From the NCBI GenBank assembly GCA_008330645.1, contig VLTN01000030.1, forward strand, positions 62,001 through 126,000: DNA of 64,000 bases, written 5' to 3'. The DNA is from Cafeteria roenbergensis (lineage: Eukaryota > Sar > Bigyra > Bicosoecida > Cafeteriaceae). The translations under genes were made by a program, and so were the position numbers. The notes beneath the pieces are model-generated. The model did not search any database. It was given only the letters and a program-made list of their open reading frames with translations, and was not told the origin of the DNA. Positions 32,313 through 41,287 of the stretch are shown one piece after another. Position 1 is the first letter of the stretch; every line of letters starts with the position of its first letter.

Positions 32313-34268
32313 ATGCCTCGCCAGAGCCGGGACAAGCTGTTCGTGCGGCAGTCAGAATGGCGCGATGTGTACGGCGGCCGCCGGGACGCGGCGACAGAGA
32401 GCACTCGGGCGCTGCCGATTGACAGCTGCATGATCAGCCAAGCCCCGTTCACCACTCCAGTTGGCACGCGAGCGGGGACGGTGTTTGAGCTGCGCAACAT
32501 CATCCCGTTCGTGAAGGAGCACCGCAAAGACCCGGTGACGGGGGAGCCGCTCACGGGGAAGGAGATTTTCAAGCTGCGCTTCCACCGAAACGCGGAGGGC
32601 AGGTTCGCTTGCCCCGTGACGATGCAGCTGTTCGGCCCGCGCACGCGCGTGGTGGCCGTGGCGCCGACGGGCAACGTCTACGCCGCCGATGCGCTGGCTG
32701 GGGCAAAGGCTGCGGCCGCGGCGCCGGGCGGGGACCCGGTGGCTGCCGACCTCCTCACAGGCGCTCCGTACGACCCGCGGCCTGCGTCGGAGGGCGGCGA
32801 CGTTGTCGTGCTGCAGGATCCGGCCGACAAGGCGGTGTCCGCGCTCCGATCCTCTGCGGCTCTGCACGGCGGCGCGCCAAGCAAACCAGGCGCACCAGCG
32901 GCCTCAACAGGTGACGGAGCGGCTGCGGCGGGTGCAGAGCCGTCCGTCGCAGCCGCACCTGCGGAGGCAGCCGCGCCGGCACCGGCACCGGCACCGGGAG
33001 GCGGCGCCGCGGGCGGGTCGGTGCGGCTGTCTGCGATGGCGCGGCGCGCCCTGCGGGAGGCTGCGGCGATGCCGAGGCCTGAGGACCCTGCCCTGCGCGT
33101 GGCGCGGCGGCAGCGGGCGGAGGCGGAGGCGGAGGCAGCGGCCAACGGCGGGGCGGGCACGGGGTCCGGAGTGGGCCCCGGCGGGCGGCGGTTTCGCACG
33201 GTCAGTGACGGATGGGCCCCGCCCGCGCTTCCGCGGGTCGCCGCCACCGCGGTGGCGCTGCTGCGCGGCGGGGGCGCCGGGAGCGGAGCCGCGGCTGGCA
33301 GGGCCCCCGCCGCGGCCGGCACGGCCGGAGACTGCGCGGGCGGCAGCGCGGTGGCTGACGTTGACGACCTGTACGACGGTCTCGACAGGCAGCGGTTTCG
33401 CGCAGACCTTGCGCGGGCGCGGGCTCGCGGGGAGTCGGGAGCGCTGGAGATGCTGATGACGTCATCGAGGGCAGGGTCGGCGGGGCTGACGAGCTCCGTG
33501 ATCAGCGCTGGCGCCGCCGGGGGCTCCGGCCGGCTTGGGATGCCGCCCCGCGCCAGCCTGCGGCGGCTGCGGTGGAAGCGGGTGGCTGGCCGGCGCGAGC
33601 GGGCCCTGGTGTCCGTCCGTGTGAGCATTGGCGGGCGGCCCGCTGGCGCGCTGCGGTTCGAGCTGCTGTGCCACGTGGCGCCCGTGGCTTGCGACAGCTT
33701 TCTGCAGCTGGCGAGGCGTGGCCGGTACGACGGGGTGGCGTTCCACAGAAGCGTCAGGGCTTTCATGATCCAGGGGGGCGACCCGTCGGGGACGGGCAGC
33801 GGGGGAGAGAGCTGCTGGGGCGGGGTGTTCCCGACCGAGGCCGACACCAGCCGTGCGCGGCACGACGCCCGGGGCAAGCTGTGCATGGCCAATAGCGGAC
33901 CGGACACGAACGGGTCACAGTTCTTCGTGCTGTTCCGGCCAGCCAAGCACCTTGACGGCAAGCACACAGTGTTCGGGTCGCTGGTGGGCGGCATGGACGT
34001 GCTGCGCGCTCTCGAACTCGTTGAGACGGGCGACAAGGACAAGCCGCGCCGCACCATCGCCATCGATGGCATTGACATCCACAAGGACCCGTTCTGGGAG
34101 GACGCGGCGCTCGCAGCCGGCGAGGCGCCGGCGGCAGCGAAGGGGCAGCCCACGGCAAGTCCAGCTGCGCCCGCGGCAGGGACAGGGCAGGCAGCCGGAA
34201 GTGGAAGCGTGGGTCGCTACTTGCAGCTCGAGCCCGCGGCAAAGCGCCCCCGTGGCCCGGGCCTGTAG
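32313..34268 (+). CDS. PPIL2: U-box cyclophilin PPIL2 (peptidyl-prolyl isomerase / E3-like)
   Basis: 651 aa, one exon. The N terminus matches the PPIL2/Cyp60 family: KLFVRQSEWRDVYGG, LPIDSCMISQAPFTTPVGTR, then VFELRNIIPFVKEH and a U-box-like fold (about residues 35-115) ending in TRVVAVAPTGNVYAADAL. The cyclophilin domain is at residues 428-592: FHRSVRAFMIQGGDP keeps the catalytic Arg and Gln, and NSGPDTNGSQFFVLF and HLDGKHTVFG follow. PPIL2 proteins act in the nucleus, associate with the spliceosome and carry ubiquitin-ligase-type activity. The region between the domains (about residues 195-425) is much longer than usual and Ala/Gly-rich. The ATG at 32313 is where family similarity begins. 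Confidence 0.93.
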   Translation: MPRQSRDKLFVRQSEWRDVYGGRRDAATESTRALPIDSCMISQAPFTTPVGTRAGTVFELRNIIPFVKEHRKDPVTGEPLTGKEIFKLRFHRNAEGRFACPVTMQLFGPRTRVVAVAPTGNVYAADALAGAKAAAAAPGGDPVAADLLTGAPYDPRPASEGGDVVVLQDPADKAVSALRSSAALHGGAPSKPGAPAASTGDGAAAAGAEPSVAAAPAEAAAPAPAPAPGGGAAGGSVRLSAMARRALREAAAMPRPEDPALRVARRQRAEAEAEAAANGGAGTGSGVGPGGRRFRTVSDGWAPPALPRVAATAVALLRGGGAGSGAAAGRAPAAAGTAGDCAGGSAVADVDDLYDGLDRQRFRADLARARARGESGALEMLMTSSRAGSAGLTSSVISAGAAGGSGRLGMPPRASLRRLRWKRVAGRRERALVSVRVSIGGRPAGALRFELLCHVAPVACDSFLQLARRGRYDGVAFHRSVRAFMIQGGDPSGTGSGGESCWGGVFPTEADTSRARHDARGKLCMANSGPDTNGSQFFVLFRPAKHLDGKHTVFGSLVGGMDVLRALELVETGDKDKPRRTIAIDGIDIHKDPFWEDAALAAGEAPAAAKGQPTASPAAPAAGTGQAAGSGSVGRYLQLEPAAKRPRGPGL

Positions 34269-34627
34269 CGCGCCGCCACGTGGACCACTCGCTCTTGGGG
34301 TGCGCTGGGGGCGTGGGAACGGAGCGTCAGATCGCGTGCGCGCGTGCATCGGTCTGATTGGCCTGCGTTGCCGAGTCATTTCAGCTCTGGGTGCTTTCAC
34401 CTTCAGAGCGATGGCGTCGCCCCGTGCCAGATAGGTCCCGCGTGGCTGGTGCCGAGAACTGCCATGCTCGCGCAGCATTGCGCCCCGTTGCAGCAGCAGT
34501 CGCTGGCGGGCTTGCGCCTGCTCGCGGGCAGTTGAGCGGCCGCAGCCCCGCGAAGTTACCCTGCAGAAACTGCAGCTGGCTCTGGCCGTGCACGCGACCA
34601 CTCGTCGCGCCTCAGCCCCCGGCGCCA
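34269..34627. other. Spacer between PPIL2 and the histidine kinase
   Basis: About 360 bp. The kinase exon 1 frame stays open upstream, but nothing before 34628 looks conserved. No repeat or RNA gene is evident. Confidence 0.4.
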
Positions 34628-37600
34628 ATGCCCCGGTTCGGGGGGGCAAAGGTCGCGGCCGAACGCTCACTGCCTGGGGCACCCCCTTCGCCTGTGGAGG
34701 CGGCTGCCCGTGCCCTGGGCGACCCTCCGTGCTGCAGCGTGCGGTCGTGGTGGTTCGTGCTCGGCCTGCCTGCAATCGTCCTCGTCCTGGCCGCCACCAT
34801 TGTGACAGCCGTGGCTGTCGCGTGGGTGGCGACCCAGCGGCAGCAGGTCGGTCAGCGGTTCGCGGTGCTGGCCGCCAGCGCCAGCGAGGTCACAAGGGCG
34901 ACCCTCACGCGAATTGTCGACAGGGTGGACGACGGCGTTCATTCAATCGAGGTGCGTGTTCGCGCCGCCCCCGGGCAAGCAACTGACGCATGCGCGTGCA
35001 CCCCAACGCGGGCCTTGCCGTGGTGCATCCGTGGTCGACTCCGTGCGAAAAGCACGCAAACAGCGCTGCGGTGATCGGGTGTTCGCTGCTCCGTCTCGCC
35101 AGCGCCTCGCAGGCTTTCGCCCCTGGCCAGAATGAGACCATGCTCTTCAATTCCGTGTTTCAGACGGTGGGCGGTGAGTGCTGCTCGCCAGGGCGGGCGC
35201 GTTTTGCGGTGGGGACGAGGTGTCGCGCGGCGCAGCAGGGCAGTTTCCGACTCTTGCGCCCGAGCTTTCTTCCCAACCGCAGGGTCGCTGACGCTCGGCA
35301 ATCGCGATGCGTGCTCTGGGGTGGGCTTTTATCGGCTCCTCGGGCAGGAGGAGTTCGGGGGGTGGGAGTCGCGCGTGTCGGCTGCGTACAACTTTTCGGC
35401 ACGTGTTCTGGCGCCGTATTCGGCGCATCCGCCGGCCAAATCCTGGGCCATGGTGCTCGAGGCGACGGTGCCGCCCAACCTGGACAGGTACCGCATCGGA
35501 GATGCCGTCTCGGAGCTCCCCGGGGTCGAGGACGTGGTGTCCCGCATCAGGCTGGGTCGCGTTGCCGCGCTCGAGCAGCAGGTGTTTGCGGGCGGCCGGG
35601 GGCCCCTGTCGATGGTGTTTGGCGCCGTCTTTGCGAACCCCAACGCAACCAAGCCTGGCGCTGACCCGCCCCGCGGGCAGGTTGCGGTTCTGGCGTCGCA
35701 AGCGGGCGAGAGCCAGCACGTGCAGCCCGAGCTGACTCGCCGCCCGCCGGGCATTGCTCCCGACCCGGCCGGCAAGCGGCTCGTCGGCATGGTCGGCTGC
35801 AACCTCTCGCCCAGCCTGCTGACTGGCCAGTGGGTGCGCGACCTCGCGTCGACTGCCAGCGACCTCTTCGCCATTGTGCAAGACGTGACTTCGCTGTCTC
35901 CGCACCCCTGCGCGGAGGTTTCCGCAACGGTGGACCAGGACTTCCACGGGCCGGCCAGCGGCGCCATCGCCGGGGAGCTCTTCCGCACCTGCGCCAACGG
36001 CACGCGCGTGTCGTCGCTCGGCCACAGCGACGACGTCGTGCCCTTCGTCACCGGCGACACGGAGGCCATCGTTCAGCAGACCGAGATGGAGGCCGTGTCG
36101 TGCGACGAGCCGGAGCACGTGCTCATGGCCACCCTGGGCGGGGACGACGGCTCCGCGGAGCCGCTGGCGGCCGCGTCCGGCTCCGCGGCCGAAGCCGCCG
36201 CCGTCGCAACCGCGGGCCTGCGGCTTCGGTGCGAGACCGTTCGAGACCGCTTCGCGGCCGTCGCGAGCTCCGGCTTGCGCGCGCAGTTCCGCACTCACCT
36301 CGCTGGCAGGACGTGGCTGGTGTCCATGGCAGCGTCGCAGGCGGTGCAGGACACCACGGGCCCCGCCGTGGTCGCGCCCACCATCCTCGCAGCCTGTCTT
36401 GCCGCCCTTTGCGCCGTCGTGCTCTGCCTCCTCGCGACGGCCGCCGTGTCCGCGTCCAGGCAGCGCCTCCTCGCGGCGGAGCTGCACCGGGCCGAGGCGG
36501 CTCAGCTGGCGCGAGCCGTTCACTACACAACCGTGTCGTTCCTCGCCCACGAAGCCCGCGGCGCGCTCGCCGTGACGAGCACCACGGTCGAGGCGCTGGC
36601 CGAAGGCCTCTCCAGGTTCGGCATCCGCCTCCCCTCCGGCCACACGCTCCGCCCCGGCCAGCTGCTGGGGTCGTCCTTCCCGTCGATGCCCGCAGTCTCC
36701 TCCTTCGGGGGGCATTCGGAGGCCAGCGTGCTGGTGCACGGCCTGGCGGAGGAAGGCAGGTGGCAGCCGCGGGCCGGGGACGGCGACCGGACACGCGTGG
36801 CCGACCAGCCGCGGGCCGGGGACGGCGACCGGACACGCGTGGCCGACCAGCCGCGGGCCGGGGACGGCGACCGGGCCGGGCTGACCGACGAGTCGCCGGT
36901 CCAGCACCGGTTCCGAGATGTGCGCCAGCAGTCGGACGTAGGCTGCCCCCGGTCGGGATCGCCCGGACTGCGCACGACTCCCGACGGCGTTCAGCGTGCC
37001 GTCGCCTCCGTGCGGCGCGGTCGCAGCGTCCTTGACGCCCGGGAGCTAGCCGGGGGCGGTGCGGTGTCCGGGCACGCCGACCTCGTGTCAACAGGACCCC
37101 TCTCGCGCCGCGCCAGAGGCGACTCCGCAAGCCTGGGGTCGCCCGTGGCTGGCTCTGCCGCTGCGGGCATTCCGAGGACGGTCTCCGCGCAAGCGAGCCC
37201 CTCCTTCGGCAGCGGCCTGCGCCTCGCCGGCAGCCGCGCAGGCGGCCTCTCGACAGCGAGACCGGGCTCCGTGTCAGCCTCCTCCCACGGCCCGAGCGCC
37301 AGTGTGGCCGAGTCCTTGGGGGCTTCGCAGGATGACGACCAGGCCCTCTCCGTTGCCGAACTCCTGCACGACCTGGAGGTGGTCCAGGCGGCGGCGGCTG
37401 CCTGCCTTCGCGTCGTGGGGGACGCTGCTGACGTCATCGGGGTGGACCCGCAGCTAGCCCACTTCGGCTACATCGTTTCTCCGCTGCGCCAGCTGACCAG
37501 CGAGACAGTTCTCCGCGCGCGGTCGATGGCGTCGGTGCCCATCGCTCTCCGCTGGGCGTCTGGGACGCACCCCGTGGCCTTGCTGGACCCGGCCAAGGCG

Positions 37601-39712
37601 GAGGTCGTGATCGCCAACAGCATGATATTTGTCCTCAAGCAAGCATACTCCGAAGAGCTGGTGGTGACGATGAGCGACGGGCTCTCGCCGCTGCCCGAGG
37701 CCTGGTTCCAGGAGCAGCCGCCGGAGCTGGGCATCGTGGCCGCCACCACAGCGGGGATGCCGCAGCGTGGTGCGGGCGGCGCTGCAAGCCCCTCAGGCAG
37801 TGCGGGATGCTGCGGCGCAAGCGGCGGTGGGCCCGGCCGCGACGCTGGGCGCGAGTGGGACCGGCTTCGAGGCATGTCTGTGCCCTCAGTCAGATGGACC
37901 GTGTCGACCCGCCCGTCCGGGAGCGCCGCCTCCTCGGGCGATGAGCCGGGGACGCTCGACGTCGTCTCTGGGGGATCTGCCATGTTGGTAGCCAGCCCAG
38001 TCGGCTCGGCGGGCAGGGGCGGCGGGCTGCACGGGCAGAGCCCTGACTCGATCCTGCGGCCGTTCGGCGGGCGCGCGGGGTCGGAAGGGGTGCAGCTGCA
38101 CCCGGCGGGAATCGGGCTGCCGCTCGCCGCTCACGTGGCGTCCACATTGGGGGGCGATCTCTCGCTCACGGAGGGAGGCGATGGGCGCGTGATTGTGTCC
38201 TTCACCATGCCGCTGGTCCCGCCACCGAGGCTCGTTGCGGCACTGAGGGGCTTTGCCGGCGAGGTAGGCCGACGTCTGTTTGCAGCGATGGAGCGCGCCA
38301 ACGACGCGTCGACGCTGGCGGCAGCGGTGCTGGCAGAGCTGGACCGCGCATACCAAGAGACGCTGGCTGCGCGCAAGGCAGCCGAGGCCGCGTCACAGAG
38401 GCAGCTGGTCGGCGTGCCGATTGTGGTGGGGCCGGGAACGGTGAGCGGCACACGCGCAGCGGACGAGCCCGGGCCGGGGCCGCCTGCTGGCGCTGGTCAG
38501 AGACAGGACATGACTCGTTTCCCGGCGCTGCGGGAACGGGACGCCACTGGCGGGGAGAGGGCGGGATTGGAGGAGGGGAGCAACGAGCTGCTGCGCGTGG
38601 TGGGTGGGCCGGTCGGCGATGCGGGCACCGGCTCAGAGGCAAGCAGCGCAGTGCCGGGTGGGGACGAGTGCAAGCTCGCGCTGACAACTGTGGAGGTTGT
38701 CCCTTCCGCGCCGTGGGCGGTGGCTCCGGCTCGGGCGACGATGCGGAGCGGCCCCGGCGCGCTAAACGGAGGCCGTGACGGCAGCGTGGACGGCAGGGTC
38801 GGGCTGGCGACGGGGCTCGCGCTCAGCAGCAGCAACGGGCCTGGCAGGTTGTCTGTGTCCGGGCCGGCCACAAGTGTGAAGCTTGCGTCAGCGCCCCGAG
38901 CCGTGTCGGGCAGGGCCTCCGCCGAAGCGACCAGCGAGCCGCCCCGGACTGCGAATGCATCTACGGGCGCCAGGGCACGGTCGACCTCGCCTGCCCCACA
39001 GCGGCATGATGGGAAAAGGCCTGCTCGGGCAGGAGTCGAGAGGCGAAGGCGGGCGAGGCAGAAGGGGCCGCTCTCTGGGAAGCGCGTGCTGCTAGTGGAC
39101 GACGATTTGTTGGTCCTGCGCGTCACGACCAGGCTGCTTCAGAGGCTTGGGGCAACGGTTACCGCCGAATCGGACCCACTTTCGGTGGTGCCGCTGCTTG
39201 AGGCAACTGGTCAGCTTACCGCAGCTGCCGCAGAGAGATTCTTTGCGACGACGCTCAGCCCTTCATATTCAGGGCATAGCGACGGGCTGGCTGGGATTGC
39301 AGGCCTTGCCGGACAATCAGGACTCCCTGCCGGGTGGGAACGCGTCAAGGGGGAATCCGCTTGGATGGCCGCCCCAGGAATGCGCTGTCCCCATGGCAGC
39401 ACGGCTGCGTGCGCGGCCCAACGCAAAGCGAGGGCCGAAGGGCACGCACCCATCGCCCGTTCATCGACTGTGGACGCCACTGGGGAGTTTGATCTGATGT
39501 TCTTTGACGTCATCATGCCGCGCCTCCGGGGTGACGTCCTTGCTGCTCGCCTGGTGCACTTCGGGTGCACCATCCCTACCATCGCTCTCACGAGCAATGT
39601 GGCGCCAGCAGATATTCATCTATATGCAAGAAGCGGGTTTTCCGCTGTGGTTGGCAAGCCAGCGTCGCGCGCTGCATTGCTGCAAGTGCTGAAGAGATTG
39701 AGCGATCAGTGA
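34628..39712 (+). CDS. Hybrid sensor histidine kinase with CHASE-type extracytosolic domain
   Basis: Three exons rebuilt: 34628-34951, 35113-35173 (61 nt), 35283-39712 (1604 aa); donors GTGCGT and GTGAGT, acceptors CGCAG. Order: short cytosolic N terminus; membrane span (LGLPAIVLVLAATIVTAV, about residues 45-65); a CHASE-like sensor containing FYRLLGQEEFGGWESRV and a long beta-rich stretch; a second span (about 491-520); DHp with the H-box VSFLAHEARGAL (His near 549); an ATPase domain with N-box VIANSMIFVLKQ (about 903) and G-box AGIGLPLAAHVASTLGG (about 1070); and a C-terminal receiver starting VLLVDDDLLVLR, with phospho-Asp in LMFFDVIMP, then IALTSN and GKPASR. CHASE domains bind small ligands such as cytokinins; the ligand here is unknown. 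DHp-to-ATPase, N-to-G box and receiver loops carry long insertions, including a 14-residue triple repeat. Confidence 0.88.
36767..36890 (+). repeat. 42-nt in-frame triple repeat in the histidine kinase
   Basis: Three consecutive units encode QPRAGDGDRTRVAD (the last is diverged). The nucleotide copies are nearly identical, so the expansion looks recent. It sits between the H-box and the N-box. Confidence 0.9.
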
Positions 39713-40363
39713 CACGAGTGGACTGCCAGTGCTGCCGTGCCATGCTCAAATTGGCACAAGGCGCACACCAACAATTTGTGTCTGCTCATCACTCGCCACA
39801 TAGCACAACAGTGGATGATGCGGTCGACCGCTGTCGCGTGCAATGTGATATATCCGCATCCCGATGCTCAACGAGAGCATGACCCTCAACTTTGAAGAAA
39901 AAGATGGTTAGGTGGTCGGCACATTGGGGCCTCGGCATCAGCTGGTTCTCAGCATCATGGGGGGTAGGGAAAAAAACTCGTGTCACTTTGCCACACACTC
40001 GATTCACAGCATCATCAAAATCAAACCGGCAATTCCATCACCGCAGAATCACAAATCGCGCATCAATTTGGTCAAACGCGGTTCAACTGAGCTTCTTTAT
40101 GATTGCGCGCGTGCCGGCCTGAGCGCAACTCAATTGAACCAGAGTGTCATGCTTGCCCAATCTGTTTTACCAAGACTGGCTGGGAGCGTCAACGTTGAGC
40201 GTGGGAAAAAACGCATCTGAGCCTCCGCAATCGATTGCGTCGACTCGGCGGCAAACCTTTGAATGTTCGAACTGGCAGCAGATCCACTTGCACTCCAGGC
40301 ATTTCAGTCCAAACCACCAAACTTGAGCTGCCACGGACAGCAGCACAATCGAGCAGCGAGCCG
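39713..40363. other. Convergent, AT-richer spacer
   Basis: About 650 bp between the kinase and methyltransferase genes. Base composition is clearly lower in GC than flanking DNA, with several A-runs (aaaaaa). No gene is recognisable. It holds one copy of a dispersed repeat (39971-40006). Confidence 0.5.
39971..40006. repeat. Dispersed repeat, copy 1
   Basis: Shares 16 identical bases (ccacacactcgattca) and an upstream aaaactcg at the same spacing with 42781-42816. Both are preceded by a G-run. Confidence 0.6.
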
Positions 40364-41287
40364 TCATGACAGTGGCTTCCGCATGCGCCAGAGGCTACCC
40401 CTGCCTTTGCCTGGAAGCTCGGTGGGTGCTTCCACGTCCAGCCCGGCTGCTTCGAAGGCAGCAACCCACTCGGCAGGGTGCACGTTCTTGAACGGCGTTC
40501 CAGGCCGCTTCAAGTGGGCATCCAGCACAGCGGAGGGAGCCACAACAAACGCATGGAGTCCGCCCGGCACGAGCACCCGCGCGATCTCCTTCGCGCCAGC
40601 CGCGAGATCCGGCCAGAAGTAGATGCAGTGCGAGTGCAGCACTACGTCGACAGAAGCATCGGGGGCAGGAAGTGCCCGCGTCGCACTGACGTCCGAATCG
40701 GCAAAGCTGCGCTTGACTGCAACCGCCTCCACCCGAACGTCGTCACCCAGGCGCAGGAGACGCCGGTTGGCTGCACTCACAGCCCCATCGCTCACATCCA
40801 CTCCCAGAACCCTGCCAGTTGGCGTTCCCGCCTTGTCTGCCGCGCACGCCTCGGCCAGCTGCAGCAGCAAGTGGCCGTCTGCGCACCCAAGCTCAACCAC
40901 GCTCCGGCCAGGCCCAGCCCCCGATGCTACAAGCAGAGTCTCCCGGTCAGCACGGTTCCCGTCGCGCATGGCGCGGAGGACAAGTTCCCCGACGAGAGTC
41001 CCCGGCACAGGGTGAGCGCCTTGGCTAAAAAGCTGGGCGCCGCCGCCAAAGTGCACGACCAAGGGCCCCAATCGGTGCCAGCACCCATTCACCTCCACAT
41101 AATGCGCTGTCGCTCCAAGTACCGCAATCAGAACAGAGGCAAGGCCTGTTGCCAACCACAGGCTCGCTGCAACCCAAGCGGAGTCTTGCATTGACGCGCT
41201 CACGCCGCCCACGGCAGCCACTGCTCCCACGAGACCGCAGACGGCCGCAACAAGGCCACCAACTATGAGAAGCGCCTCGCCTGCCAT
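40364..41287 (-). CDS. Membrane-anchored class I SAM-dependent methyltransferase
   Basis: 307 aa, one exon. Two N-terminal hydrophobic segments (ALLIVGGLVAAVCGLVGAVA, then VAASLWLATGLASVLIAVLG) predict a membrane anchor. The catalytic part is a Rossmann-fold methyltransferase: motif I VVELGCADGHLL, motif II-like GRVLGVDVSDGAVSAA, a post-II acidic/hydrophobic ASVDVVLHSHCIYFWPD and a motif III-like IARVLVPGGLHAFVV. The fold is typical of small-molecule (lipid or quinone) methyltransferases, but the substrate is not identifiable. It converges on the histidine kinase gene. Confidence 0.85.
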   Translation of the reverse strand: MAGEALLIVGGLVAAVCGLVGAVAAVGGVSASMQDSAWVAASLWLATGLASVLIAVLGATAHYVEVNGCWHRLGPLVVHFGGGAQLFSQGAHPVPGTLVGELVLRAMRDGNRADRETLLVASGAGPGRSVVELGCADGHLLLQLAEACAADKAGTPTGRVLGVDVSDGAVSAANRRLLRLGDDVRVEAVAVKRSFADSDVSATRALPAPDASVDVVLHSHCIYFWPDLAAGAKEIARVLVPGGLHAFVVAPSAVLDAHLKRPGTPFKNVHPAEWVAAFEAAGLDVEAPTELPGKGRGSLWRMRKPLS

